A DNA stretch of 64,000 bases from Perca fluviatilis (GCF_010015445.1 NC_053128.1:11762340-11826339), one strand, 5' to 3'; positions 1-15,600 are shown, counted from the stretch's first letter. A program made the numbers and translations. The notes: generated by a model from the letters alone, not told the origin.

Positions 1-455
1 TGCTCTAAAAAGACGTGATAGAGTTGAGAGCCATCATTGACATTCATGTGACATGTCGATCTACAAAACTGATTAGTATGCGTGAATATATAATATACCA
101 TGAGATCAAATGAAGCGGGTGCATTTGGTGGCAATCACATACCGAGTGATTAGCCGAGAAAAACTGCAAGAGGCGCTGCAGGGAATAAACCTCTTTGCTA
201 GGAGAGATTTCCATTGAAATGGCCTGACCTTCCACAGTAAAAGACATGCATCAAGCCACTTAGAATTATGTTCTATACCAAAATGGCTTCAAGAATATTT
301 TTTTGAGTATAACCAAAGATAAGTGATAGAATTGGTATTTAGATCCTTTACCAAAGTGCTATGATGAAAACACTCCTTTATTACTACTGCGGTTCTGTAT
401 TTAGGTAAAATCATGTACAAATAGCGGCAAATATCAAAAATAAAAAGTACTCATT

Positions 456-1464
456 GGCTACGTTCACACCGCAAGTCTTAATGCTTAATTCGTATTTTTT
501 GCTCAGATCCGATTTTTTGTTTGGCTGTTCACATTACCTTTTAAAATGTGGCCTATATCAGATTCCAATGTGAACTGCGGTTTCGAACTGACCCGCATGC
601 GCAAAAGAACAATGACATCAGACGCAGCACGCTGTTGCACTAAAGTTAGGGAGGTTATGGAGGAAGTAAGCATTTTCGCTTTTATTTCAAAATGTTTGTG
701 TAATGGCAGCCGTGACATTAATGAGCAGGTTCTGAGGAGGAGAAGAATGAAGAGAAAGAGAGCCAAATTGGCTATTTTGGCCTTTTGCAGGGTTATGGCT
801 ACAAACTCCCTACAGAGGTCTGTGTGGATGCAGAGACGAAGCCAGGAGTGGTGGGACTGCGTTGTGAATAGCTTCACAGAGACGCAGTTTATTCAAAACT
901 TTCGGATGTCTGGGGCAACTTTTGATTACCTCTGTCAGCTCCTCTCCTCAAGACTCCTACGGCAGGACACTCAATTTAGGCGACCCATCTCCGTGCGGAA
1001 ATGTGTCAGAGTTAGGCTGTATTGGCTGGCAACGGGGGCAGGTTACAGCACGCTGGCTAACCTGTTTGGCATTGCCAAGTCCTCTGTGTGCGTGATTGTG
1101 CACACATTTTACAAGGCCGCTTCATCACTGTTCTCCATTTTGTAGGCCTAGTCAAGTTTTTAATTGTACTGTCTGTGTCTAGGGCTAACTCCCGCCGGGG
1201 GCATAATTGTGACAAATGTCGATGTAGATTGACGTAAAAGTCACATCAAATCCACCTTGGTTGTTCACACTGCGGCCGCATTGGAAAAAATCAGACCTGG
1301 TTTTGATTCAGGACCACATATGGAAGTGGTCTAAATCTGATTTGAAAAAATCCGATCTGGACAAGATTTGAGTGTGCACACTACTTCTGAAGAAGTCTGA
1401 CCTGGTCACTTGACCCCAAAAAAATCTGATTTGGGCCACTTTTGCCTGCAGTCTGAACGTAGCC
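456..1464 (+). mobile_element. PIF/Harbinger-type DNA transposon, internally shortened
   Basis: The ends are inverted: GGCTACGTTCACAC at the left and, read on the other strand, GGCTACGTTCAGAC at the right. The 3-bp sequence ATT flanks both ends (453-455 and 1465-1467), which fits the 3-bp target duplication of Harbinger elements. Several copies of a tccgattttt/aaatctgattt-type motif lie near both ends, as in fish Harbinger elements. It contains the N-terminal part of a HARBI1-like nuclease. Confidence 0.75.
546..1145 (+). pseudogene. HARBI1-like transposase, N-terminal fragment
   Basis: The 199-residue ORF has the region that precedes the catalytic core in fish Harbinger nucleases: SQEWWDCVV, then QNFRMSGATFDYLCQLL, PISVRKCVRVRLYWLATGAG and LFGIAKSSVCVIVHTF. 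The conserved helix-turn-helix-like part is therefore present. Family proteins run to about 350-400 residues, with the DDE nuclease residues in the second half; here the frame stops just before that half, so no active nuclease can be made. The starting residues may be fortuitous, since no splice information is available. Confidence 0.75.
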
Positions 1465-1467
1465 ATT

Positions 1468-2172
1468 GTGACTCTTTGTTCATAAGAATATTAAATTGTC
1501 ATTTCAGTAAGTGGCATATTCATTTTGTAGTTGATACAGCTTCGCTTAGACCTTTTTTTCCCCAGGGAGATTAAATTTCTGCATATAATAAATATTACAA
1601 ATGTAATATATATTTAGTGACCTTATATGTTTTTAATGAAAAATTATGTATCTGCAAAGATAGTGATAAAATAAGTATCTCACTCTGAAATGTAATGAAG
1701 TTAAAATATACAAAATGGAAATACCAAAGTAAAGTAGCACCTCCACTACTGTAACAAGGTACCACATAATCAAATATTCTTACTTATTGTACTCTCTACT
1801 AGTTATTTATAGAACTACATGGATGTCAGTTTATGGCAAGCAATATTTGAGTTTAAAAGAAAGGGGCAACATATTAGATTAGTAACCCAGTGCAGATGCA
1901 ATTCACATTAAAAATTCAGCTGCCTATTCCTTCCTGAAATACACCCAAGCTTTAAAAGGCAGCTTGGGTGAAGCAGTGGGAGGCCGCTTTCGATTAAATA
2001 CTATTGAATTTTCAATACGGGTTACTGCAGAATGTTAAGTAGAATTCTGTTTATGATCTCTGGTTTCAGTTGTTCCTTTATAAGCTGTCCATTATAACAC
2101 AGAAAGGAGGAAACAGTCCCTGGGCAATTCCAGGAATCAGTGCTCCTGTATTCAGTCACACAAGTGTACCAT
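1468..2172. other. AT-rich upstream flank, nothing recognised
   Basis: No open frame of note, no RNA gene and no repeat that I recognise between the Harbinger element and the RE1-like site. Confidence 0.5.
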
Positions 2173-2193
2173 TTCAGCACCAAGGACAGCATC
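2173..2193 (+). promoter_or_regulatory. RE1/NRSE-like site (REST binding motif)
   Basis: The left half TTCAGCACC and right half GGACAGC are intact with canonical two-base spacing. By eye, 18 of 21 positions match the RE1 consensus as I know it; the differences are at motif positions 11, 19 and 20. REST represses neuronal genes in non-neuronal cells, and the site sits 1.95 kb upstream of a neuronal synaptic gene. Binding is inferred. Confidence 0.6.
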
Positions 2194-2429
2194 CTGCAGC
2201 AGTTTGCATTGGTTCACATGGTGGGGTTGTAGCTGCCTTTACAATGGACCTCATTCACTCCTCTCACCCACATAGGTTTGTGAGTGGGTGTATAAGCTAA
2301 GGACAACATAATATAGATCATTGCTTCTAAGCACAACCTTATCCACAATAACTGTAAGTCAAACCCAAACCTTTACCCTAACATTAGTCTGGATCAACAG
2401 AAGTACATTTCCAGGAAAATTTAGCCACG

Positions 2430-2878
2430 AGCCGGATGTCCCTCACCTTCCGCTCTCTGTGTATTGCCGTTCTCAAACTCTGTTCGATTTCGGAAACAAA
2501 CAAACTTCGAGCTAGCAAGCTACATGCTGAAAATGGCAAGTTTTGAAGAACATTTTGATTGTGCTATCTTTACGGCATTTATTTACTATCTAACTGGGAC
2601 ATTTTGGGACCGATTGGCGGGGATTTGCTATAGATGAAGTACACACAGCGATTATCTGGCATTTAACCCATTACTGTATTGTGTGAAGAGTTACCAGTTA
2701 CCAGAGCCATCGTCTCTGCGTCCAGAGCTTAGCCCCGCCCAAGACGATTTTGATTGGTTTAAAGAAATGCAAACAACCCAGAGTGTTTTTTTTCTCCTAT
2801 CCCAGAATGTATCTTTGGTGTAGCCAGTCCTTACTCCACAGCGCTGTGGAGATAGGTCTGGCAATGCAAGTAGACCTT
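2430..2878 (+). repeat. Dispersed repeat family A, copy 1 (degenerate)
   Basis: It shares cggatgtccctcaccttccgct with the reverse strand of 21768-22260. Its right part, with cgattttgattggtttaaagaaatg and ending ggtctggcaatgcaag, also matches that copy. The middle is diverged or replaced. The class is unknown; it is probably a non-autonomous DNA element common in fish. Confidence 0.6.
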
Positions 2879-3289
2879 AACCTTAACCCCATTCTAACCT
2901 TAACCCCCTAAATAACCGTAGAGATCGTCCAAAATGTTATCACTTTCCAAAACTGTCCTCCATCTTAAAGTCTAAATCTCAAAATGCTCCTCCCAAATAA
3001 AGGAGTGCACACAAACACACACACAATACAGAAAATACATTTAGGATAACTAATGATCTACAAATGCATGTGTTACATAACAATGCACTGTGATAACATT
3101 TCTTTTAAAAAAACAGTTTCCATTCGCTCACACACAAAGAAAAGAAAAGAAAGAAAAAGAAAAGAAGCAGTTAAATGTTAATATTCGGTTTCGGTTCTAC
3201 TGTGATGAGAGGGTTCATTTTGTCGGTGTCGTCCGTGGCAACCTTCCCTAATCCCCCCCCCCACATTTAACTCGCGATGCACCCTTGGA
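2879..3289. repeat. Simple A/G-rich tract in otherwise unrecognised sequence
   Basis: An (AAAGA)-like tract lies at about 3136-3167. The rest has no gene or repeat that I recognise. Confidence 0.5.
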
Positions 3290-4127
3290 CAAGTTCACGG
3301 GTCGCAGTCTCACCAGAAGAGGGCATTCCGATTCTGCCTGACAAAGTTGCCTTGACATGCAGACGTGATTAACAACAGCGTCATGCTGCATTTCAAGCCG
3401 AGCCACAGCCAGAATGTAAGGAGGATTTTGACAGAAAAGGTGGATATTCGGATCTTTGATGATTCCGCGAGACTCGCTGACTGCGCTTCACAGAGACTTG
3501 TGGATAACCGACCGTTACTTTCCTCTGTGCGCCATCCGCGGTTCAGACTGAGCATCCTTGCGAATAGAGACGCCAGGGTTTTACTTGGGAGAGGAATCTA
3601 AAGGGCTGCTGAACTCGCGTGGAAAATAACGTCCTGTGTTTTTCCATCATGCCACCGTATTTGTGAAGTTTCGAGACCGGATTTGATCACGGATTCTTCA
3701 TGCGCACATAAGAATGACATGAATTACTTGGATGTGGCTTCGTTATTGTCTGCGCCTACTGCAGTACTCTTTTTGGCTGTAACTTGAAACAAAAAAAAAA
3801 AAAAAAAAGAGGACGATTCCTTCGCTGTGAAGACATGGATACGGAGTTCTAAAACGGATTTTTTGCACCTTTTAATCTGGAGTTGGAAGTAAATGACATT
3901 CGCCCCGTTTCAGCTGTACGGTTATAGATGCAGAACTTAACCGGATAGCACATCCAGGTCCGGGAGAGTAAAGGGCAGGTGCGCTTTGGAGTCGGCGGCT
4001 GCGCGGAGAGACCGGGCTATAGTGGATTAGGACGGTACCTGTCTGTGGAGAGCGCGTCATGCGGACTCGGATGTCGCGCACCACAAGCCATTAAAACCTG
4101 TAGGCTGGAGCTGACAGATAAGCCGAT
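3290..4127 (+). promoter_or_regulatory. Probable 5' leader and promoter region of the LRRTM4-like gene, with upstream ORFs
   Basis: This stretch is richer in GC and CpG than its surroundings and runs directly into the start codon, so it should hold the 5' UTR and core promoter. No clear TATA box is seen and the transcription start cannot be placed. Several short upstream ORFs are present: 3835-3852, 3893-3940, 3928-3948 and 4059-4094. The last encodes 11 residues, is in the same frame as the main start and stops 33 bases before it. A run of A residues lies at about 3790-3808. The upstream ORFs could lower translation, provided transcription starts above them. Confidence 0.55.
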
Positions 4128-4131
4128 ATGG
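4128..4131 (+). CDS. lrrtm4: First coding exon end of the LRRTM4-like gene (start codon plus one base)
   Basis: The start codon is followed by one G and then a consensus donor (gtgagt at 4132-4137). The context is good for initiation, with G at -3 and G at +4. The leftover G joins GC at 14033-14034 to give Gly2, so the protein starts [10 protein letters not shown] and runs into a hydrophobic segment. This ATGG|intron arrangement is what I know for LRRTM3 and LRRTM4 genes of vertebrates. The phase and the signal peptide that results both support the pairing; no transcript was available to confirm it. Confidence 0.85.
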
Positions 4132-4878
4132 GTGAGTTCTCTATATGTTACCATCTTTTCCATTGCGTGTGTTGTTTTAACATAATTCTCCAGTCGTCCT
4201 CCTTTCTCAAAATACACCACGAGACGCTTTCTCTTCCGAGGAAAATGTGTTGAATAAGATGTTTGCATCCCAAAACAATGGTCGTCTTTACAAAATGCAC
4301 TGTTGAAATATCTAATAAGGGGTTTCAGTGTCAGTGGGTTTCAGGAGCTTGAAGGATGTGGCTGAAGCCTGTGCTGTAGCATGTTAGTCGCAGAGCTGCA
4401 ATGTGTTTTTTCCTCCATTTCCTGGCGGTATGGCTTATTAGAGCCTAGGGATACTTATTTTGTGTTTTTACAACGCTGTGCGCGTAACGATTTGCTTCAC
4501 AAATCACAATCAAAGCAAAAATAAGCTCGTTTGTCTAAGTGAGGTCTATCCATTTTTTTTCTCTCCTCTGGACTAGTTAGAGTGGCTGGCTCATTGACAT
4601 GGACTGAAATGCTAATCACGGTAAATGTTGGACACCAGTCAACTTTATAGAGCGTGGTCCTGCATAATCATTGATTGTGCTTAATCTGTAAGCATGAAGC
4701 CTATCGTCCACTTTCAGCCCAGTCATATAACGCATCTCCAAAACTCTTGTGGGCTGAAGGCACCGGTCGTGCAGGTTTTGCTTAGCTATTGTCATTCAAG
4801 AAAGCTGTCGTATATTCTTCACAAAAAGAGGGACTCTCAAAATCGAGCATAAAACTGTGCGTACATCTATCAATATAT

Positions 4879-4888
4879 GTGTGTGTGT

Positions 4889-4945
<57 letters not shown>
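4879..4945 (+). repeat. (GT)n microsatellite
   Basis: Near-perfect GT repeat with a single interruption (gtct) near 4893. Confidence 0.95.
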
Positions 4946-4946
<1 letters not shown>

Positions 4947-5102
4947 AAACCCCATTCCTTCAGTAATGCATTAGGATATCTCTGTGTCTGCGCGTGCTTT
5001 TTTCCCATCTTATTCTCAGTTATATATATACAGAAAATTAACCATTTTGCTCCGTTCTGTTCCTGTGCTTTACGCTTGCGCACATTTACACACTGATACC
5101 CC

Positions 5103-5125
5103 CCACCACCACCACCACCACCACT
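5103..5125 (+). repeat. (CAC)n trinucleotide run
   Basis: About seven CAC units followed by a C-rich tract. Confidence 0.8.
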
Positions 5126-5604
5126 CCCACCCCCTCCCCTTTTGACTCTGTCCCTCTTTTGGTATTCACCTGTTAAATGTTTTGTATTATTCCGCCCCTT
5201 TTCCTCTAAAATTGTAATTCATTTGAGCGTGTTCTCTATCGTTTGCCAATCTCTTGGTCTAATATTATTGTCTTGGGGGTAGCCTAATCTCCTCAGCCAG
5301 TCTTAACTGGTATACAGATGGCCAAGTTCACTGGTGGTGCTGTGCCATTAATTGCGAGGCCGCATGATATATCGACCCTCGGTGGGTTACTGCACCACAT
5401 CAATATAAGCTACAACAGCACAGAAAGCCATACAGTACAGAGTGTGGGAGCTCAGACGTAATTTATGTGTACTGCAAAGCAACCATATATGGTTAATCAT
5501 AGAAGTCTAGTTTATGGGCCTGTTTTTTAATTTAATATCAGAGAGTGTCAGAGAACTCTGCATATTGAGGTGCAGCACTTTTGACTCACATGCACCTGCA
5601 GAAG

Positions 5605-5647
5605 CACACACACACACACACACACAAACACACACATGCATGCGCGT

Positions 5648-5703
<56 letters not shown>
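5605..5703 (+). repeat. (CA)n microsatellite, interrupted
   Basis: Two CA blocks separated by atgcatgcgcgtg, an alternating purine-pyrimidine stretch. Confidence 0.95.
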
Positions 5704-5705
<2 letters not shown>

Positions 5706-6182
5706 CTACAAACCAGCCCCACAACAACAACTTTTGTCAACCATATAGCTTCATGCTGTTGCCCATAATAATTTGATGATTATGTGGAGCATTAGTCTCA
5801 GTTATTCAGCAGTGTAGCTGACTGTGATGGTCTTCATTAACAGCATGCTATGCACTTATGTTTCATGGAGCATATCATTAGAGATCTGCTTTGCAGAAAG
5901 GGAACAGGAGGGAAAAGGCCAGAGATGCAGTTGCAGAGCTTTAAGATAAATATAGAGACCTAAATGGCATTTCACACACTGCCTGCATTATAAAAAATAA
6001 AATAGATGAAATGTTACTCTGTTAAAATTAAAATCAGTGGGAGTGCAGGCAAATACGAGTTTACAGTAGCTCAGTTTAGGCCACAGATGACCTTCTGCCG
6101 GCCCTTCAGCAGACAGCATTGTTGAAATGTCAGGTGAAGCAGGTGAATTGGGAGGGGATCAACAGGCCCTTTGAGGGCAATA

Positions 6183-7008
6183 TCAGGCTATTTGTGTGAG
6201 GAGTCTTGGTGTTGTGTTAGATAGTGCATTTAAGCTTGATAAACAAATATCCGCCACTGTCAGATCATGTTTTTTCCAGTTGAGAACTATAGCCAAGGTA
6301 AAGGCATATCTCCATCCTAAAGATCTGGAAAGGGTGATAAATGCCCTTATAACCTCTCGCTTTGACTACTGTAACTCGCTGTACGTGGGCTTAGATAAGT
6401 CATCGCTTCAGCGTTTGCAGTTAGTCCAAAATGCGGCTGCACGTCTCTTGACAGGAAAGAGGAAGAGGGACCATATCACACCTGTGTTGCGTCACCTCCA
6501 CTGGCTCCCTGTTCATTATAGGATCGATTTTAAAATTTTACTACTGACTTTTAAATGCTTAAATGGCCTGGCTCCATTATATTTAACAGAGCTTCTGCAC
6601 GCTCATATCCCGGCTAGAGTGATAAGATCCGCTAATCTCCTCCTCTTGGATGTACCGAGAAGCAGACTAAAAACCAGAGGTGATCGAGCCTTCAGTGTAG
6701 CTGCCCCTAACTTGTGGAACAACTTGCCAGTCCATATCAGAACCTGCCAAACTCTGGAATGCTTTAAATCATTGTTAAAAACTCATTACTTTTCTTTGGC
6801 TTTTCCTTCGAGTTAGGTTTGTTATTTCCTGGTAATTTTAATTTTATTTTAATTTCACTATACCTCGTATACTGTATATTACACATGTTTTATTGTTGTA
6901 TAAAATGTATGAGCAGTAATTTGTTGTTGTTTTAACCTGTGAAGCACCTTGGTCAACCATGGTTGTTTTTAAGCGTGCTATATATAAATAAATTGATTGA
7001 TTGATTGA
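6183..7008 (+). mobile_element. 5'-truncated L2-type LINE (non-LTR retrotransposon)
   Basis: It contains the C-terminal end of the ORF2 polyprotein followed by a short 3' UTR that ends in four ATTG/TTGA units (about 6992-7008). The tail preceded by tgctatatataaataaattga is typical of fish L2-like 3' ends. The 5' end is cut, as is usual for LINE copies. Confidence 0.85.
6196..6816 (+). pseudogene. L2-type LINE ORF2 C-terminal fragment
   Basis: A 206-residue open frame carries the conserved end of L2-clade reverse transcriptases: LGVVLDSAFKLDKQI, SRFDYCNSLYVGL, LQLVQNAAARLLTGK, HITPVLRHLHWLPV, FKILLLTFKCLNGLAP, GDRAFSVAAPNLWNNLP and FKSLLKTHYF. The polymerase active site (YxDD) lies upstream in complete elements and is absent. 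The frame is uninterrupted, so the copy is fairly young. Confidence 0.9.
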
Positions 7009-7269
7009 TATTTGCTATTTACATTTATTTTGAAAGAAAGAACTCAATGGTGTGTGATCACTTGGGATCCAGCATTCATTATCTATCTGCTCATCCTGTT
7101 CAGGTGTGTAGGGACTGGATGCATTGAGCTATAAGCTGAGTGAGAAAACTAAAATAAACAAATGTCCAGCACTGTTAGATAACGAACCCCAGGCAAAGAG
7201 AACCAGGTATGTTTTTCATTCAAATTTCTTCACGAGGCAAAATTCTGCATGGAGTAAATAGGAAGTTAC

Positions 7270-7479
7270 AGACCACAGGTGAGCAGTTCTAAAAAGGAGA
7301 GTTTGGACAGATTGCTGCAGTTTTTGGATGTGTTTGGGGAGAGAGTTCCAGAGGGAGGGTGGGGCAGCTATGAAGAATGCCCTGTCGCCCCAGGACCGCT
7401 GCTTGGTTCTGAGTGGTGGAGACAGGAGGTTGGCATCAGAGGAGCGGAGGCTGCAGGAAGGAGTGTGATGGTGGAGCAT
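7270..7479 (-). pseudogene. Second LINE ORF2 C-terminal fragment, opposite strand
   Basis: On the minus strand, residues SLRSSDANLL, GDRAFFIAAP, SLWNSLPKHIQ and VQTLLF match the same C-terminal block of LINE ORF2 as the copy at 6196-6816. The sequence is diverged, with an extra proline in the AAP-LWN segment and no conserved FKSLLKT motif. It abuts a (CA)n tract at 7597. Confidence 0.7.
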
Positions 7480-7596
7480 TTAAACAGCTCTTTAAAAAAA
7501 TGTGGAGTTTACTTTCAAAGAATGTTTTATAACTCTCGTGGTCGTAACAAACAAAACATGTACAAGAGCACCCCCGTCCCCAGCCCCAACAACACC

Positions 7597-7608
7597 CACA
7601 CACACACA

Positions 7609-7684
<76 letters not shown>
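7597..7684 (+). repeat. (CA)n microsatellite
   Basis: CA repeat with one interruption (caaaca) near 7610. Confidence 0.95.
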
Positions 7685-7686
<2 letters not shown>

Positions 7687-8465
7687 TATGTCTTTCTACT
7701 TTCAGCTGTAGGTGTTTTAGGTAGTTTTTGCCCAGTGACAAACACAGTCACATCACTGTAGATGCTGTTCTTTTGCTGGGTATCTAAGCTATTACAGGGG
7801 ACATGGTAGGAGAATGCAAGCACAGCCTTTACACTGACATATGAGATTACAATGCTACTTGCCACAACACCCAATTAACTGTGTGACACCCACATAGGTC
7901 ATGCTGTCTATGCTACATACAGTACAGGCTACATTACCCACAAGGCCACTGTCCTTAGAGGTGAAGGTAGGGCTAGTAACGCTAGGTTCGCAAGCAAATC
8001 TGACACAAATATAGCTAGGAAAAGTAATGCACTGGATTTTTTTACTACGGTATGCTTACCGGAAGAAGTTAGTGGGGAAAGACTTTCACCCAAGAAACAT
8101 GTGTTTGTGTCTGTTCTGTTACTAACTATGAGAATGAATCACACTTATTAACCTACATTATGGGGCAGTCTACTCCTCCTAAAACACATGTAGGCCTATA
8201 CCCCACTTTCATTTCTATTTGGAGCCAATAAAAGCATCCTTTTTTTATATCTCTGCTCCTCAAAAAAACAAATGCCCTGATATACATTCTATGGATATCG
8301 TCGAGCCCTTATTAACAATAATTTTAGCTTCACAACTTTGGGAGATGTAGATGAATTGTCACAGTAATCGTAAGAAAAAAGTACGGTAGTGAGCACAGAA
8401 GTGAAATGTAACAAAGCGAGATATTACTGCACTGCAGTACAGTAAAGGGTGAAGGCTGATTGGTA

Positions 8466-8472
<7 letters not shown>
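7685..8472. other. Intronic sequence, nothing recognised
   Basis: No gene or classified repeat seen. Confidence 0.4.

Positions 8473-8512
<40 letters not shown>
8473..8512 (+). repeat. (GT)n microsatellite
   Basis: Perfect TG repeat of about 20 units. Confidence 0.95.
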
Positions 8513-8517
<5 letters not shown>

Positions 8518-10059
8518 TTCATGACAATACTGGCTGCAGTGCTTTTCTATATCCTACCTAATCAGTGCTACAAACACAAGACGGGCACACCAGGACACAT
8601 TGTTTTCCAAAGGGTCTAACTTGGCAGGCCTTGCTATCATCTCAAAGATAATTGGAGACTAATAGGATGGTTGAGGCCGGTCTGGGGATGTCCTTCCCTA
8701 TGTGTTCGGCTGCTGTCCAGCCTCTATGTGCAGTCAAGGCTGAGGCTGCTAGCAGTTTTGTCAATGACAGGCAGCAGATAGCAATGAGCCATTTGTGTGC
8801 ACTCAAAGTGCACCAGTTAGTGAGTCCATTTGCCAAGTTATTAAGCTACATTTGGTTTTATTTTAGGTCAGCGGTAAAGTGCACTTACTTTCTCCATGTG
8901 TTAGGGTCGAGAGGCAGAATCAGCTATCTTCCCATGCTGAGGACAGCAGGGCTGTCTGCTACATAACTAAGCATTACGCACATGCCTTTAGACAAACTTT
9001 AGCTTTGACTTATCCATTCATATTAGATTCAGACAGATAACTGCAGGGGGTGACAAAGAAAACATGAGCACAGGTCTGTATGTTATCATATGGGACACTA
9101 AAAAGAATGCAAGAAAAATGTCCATCTGTAAAATAGGATCTGAAAGCAAGCAAGAAAGACAGGCTGTTGGATGGCAAAAATGGAAATCAACAAGGGAAGT
9201 GAAAGGGCTTAGGAGATGGTTTGGACCACATGCATAAAGAATAGACTTCACATTTTAAAAATCCTGATGGCTGCAGGGTTCAGGGGCATGTAGGACAGAG
9301 AACAAAAAGAAGGAGGAATTATTCATCTAAGTAGATGTGGCATACGAACAGAAATGGTTAGAGGTACACAAGGTGCGAGGTAATAGACACAACCCCCATG
9401 AGTGACAACTCAGAGGGTGACTTGTGCTTCTTTTTGAATAAGATTAGTGGAGAAGTAGGTAGGGAGATGGCTTACAGAAGCATTAGCGCACAAAGTGCTC
9501 ATTAAAGCACATACGGTGTCAATAAGGGGGAAAGAGGTGCCTTGTGAGGCAGGCTCAATCTGAAAGAGATGGCGGCGTCACTTCTAATAAAGCAAGCCTT
9601 TTATGCACATGGGAAATAAAAGCAATAGGGGTCTGTTTCTTCAGCCTCCAGGGATGCGAATCAAACACAAAATTTAGAAAGCATGCATTCATGTTTAACA
9701 GCCAACACATTCTGTCCACCCATGTATGGAACATTACACTTGGCCATTGGTCTATATCAGTATACTTTTTATTGTGAGCCTTTGAGGCACATTGTTGTTG
9801 ACAAATGAATTCAAGTTACATTCAGAAAAATGAGAAGAAAAAAAAATGCTCAGAAGTAATGCATCCCGTGATCACACTCTTTGTCTCAGCAATATTTATG
9901 TGAAATTTAGTTCCAAGATGAAGGAACATGATTGATGTATCTGCTAGTGTAATCAATAGCCAGCACAAATTATCTGTACAGTTCCATAGTTCCCTCCATC
10001 TGTAAGGAATGATGAAAGATTCTTCTGAAAACAAACATTAAGGGTGTCTGTCTCTCTCT

Positions 10060-10062
<3 letters not shown>
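8513..10062. other. Intronic sequence, nothing recognised
   Basis: Open frames here are short and do not resemble known proteins. No repeat class recognised. Confidence 0.4.

Positions 10063-10143
<81 letters not shown>
10063..10143 (+). repeat. (AC)n microsatellite
   Basis: Perfect AC repeat of about 40 units, preceded by a short (TC)n run. Confidence 0.95.
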
Positions 10144-10145
<2 letters not shown>

Positions 10146-11385
10146 ACCCATATGGGATCAGCAGATGCTTGGCAAGGAGTGAAATGGCTGTTAGATAGCA
10201 TATGCTCTATGGTGCCTCTCAGCCACTCTATGTCAGGGAATTATTTCTGACAAATCCTGCAAAGATTACGGAAAATACAAGAAAATTGAAATTTTGGTGC
10301 CTAAACCACACTGTCCTCAAAACCCAGATACCCCATGTTTTAGCTCATCATCAATGTAACACATTGCATAACACATTCATTTTTGTTGGTGAATTCATCA
10401 AGGCGCCTGCCAACACATCAAGCATTTTGCAAGCTAATTAAAGTACAGACTACTTGTATTCTGACCAATTAATATTATCTCACTGTGACAATGGTAATAA
10501 AGTCCATACCTCATGATATTGCCTTGAGAAACACACATAAGTAGTGATTCCCCCCCCATACCACCTCCTCAAGGGGAAATCGATGTATCTTAATGAGACA
10601 TCATTAGTGGCTCTGTAAAGGGGAACACTTTTAATGGAAACAGCTCTGTCTCACCTCAGAACAAGGAGTGATAACACAGGAAGCTACCAACCTCTCTTCT
10701 GCACTTTTCAAATAGCATTGAAAGCAGAGCATCCACCCCCCACAATTAAGACATTTACTTCATAGACATGTAGTCATTTGCCCCAGACACATTCGGGCAT
10801 TCTGGTAAATGTTTTCTGTGGAAGAGGTGAATTCTATGAGGAGGACAGGGATTTTTTTTATGTGAACTTTTCGAAAATAGAATCGATGATTCATGCTGAA
10901 CCTGTGCTGCTTTGGTTTGGTTAAACATGAAATGGCTAGAGTCCGAATTGAAACGCCTCCGGGATTGTATACACAACCACCAGCTCTTGAATGCTAATTT
11001 GCTCTGTAGAGGCTGCCTTTCATGACTTATCTGCTTCTGCCATTGGTGCAGTGATGGCTTATGGGATGACTGAATACAAATACAGATACGGATATGTTTG
11101 AGTAAATTGCAAGTTGCTTTGCTTCAACATTGGTTGTCAGTGTGTATGCATTGTAAACACGCAGTGCAAATGACATCAATCGAAACAGCTAAGACCGTGT
11201 AATTTGGGGTAGTAAGTCCACGCAATGTGGACTTTGCTTTCATCTGAATATACAATGTGATTAAAAACAAACTTTTTTTATACCACTTACTGACTAAATG
11301 AAATTGTCATTTAACCAACATCAGGGATATAATTACTACTTTAAAAGTAATAAATAATCACAGTCAATTCTAATTTACAAGTGAG
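10144..11385. other. Intronic sequence, nothing recognised
   Basis: No gene, RNA gene or classified repeat seen. Confidence 0.4.
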
Positions 11386-11398
11386 TCTCAAGAGTTTT

Positions 11399-11598
11399 TT
11401 ATTTTTTTTAAAGATTATTTTTTGGGCATTTGCAGCCTTTAGTTTGATAGTACAGCTGAAGACATGAAAGGGGAGAGAGGGGGGGACGACATGCAGCAAA
11501 GGGCCTTAGGTCGGAGTCGAACCCAGGGCGCTGCGATGAGGAGTAAACCTCTATATGTGGGCACCCACTCTACCAACTGAGCTATCTGGGTGCCCGAA
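11399..11598 (-). mobile_element. tRNA-derived SINE, full length
   Basis: Read on the minus strand it starts GGCACCCAGATAGCTCAGTT. It has an A box (TAGCTCAGTTGG) and a B box (GGTTCGACTCC), then the unrelated body with tgctgcatgtcg, a CT-rich stretch and ctgtactatcaaactaaagg. It is flanked by a perfect 13-bp target duplication, TCTCAAGAGTTTT, at 11386-11398 and 11599-11611. The head is tRNA-like, but the body and duplication show a retroposon and not a tRNA gene. Confidence 0.9.
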
Positions 11599-11611
11599 TC
11601 TCAAGAGTTTT

Positions 11612-15600
<3,989 letters not shown>

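Noticed and set aside
11520..11598. tRNA gene on the minus strand
   Set aside because: A and B boxes are present, but there is no acceptor-stem pairing, and the unrelated body and target duplication show a SINE.
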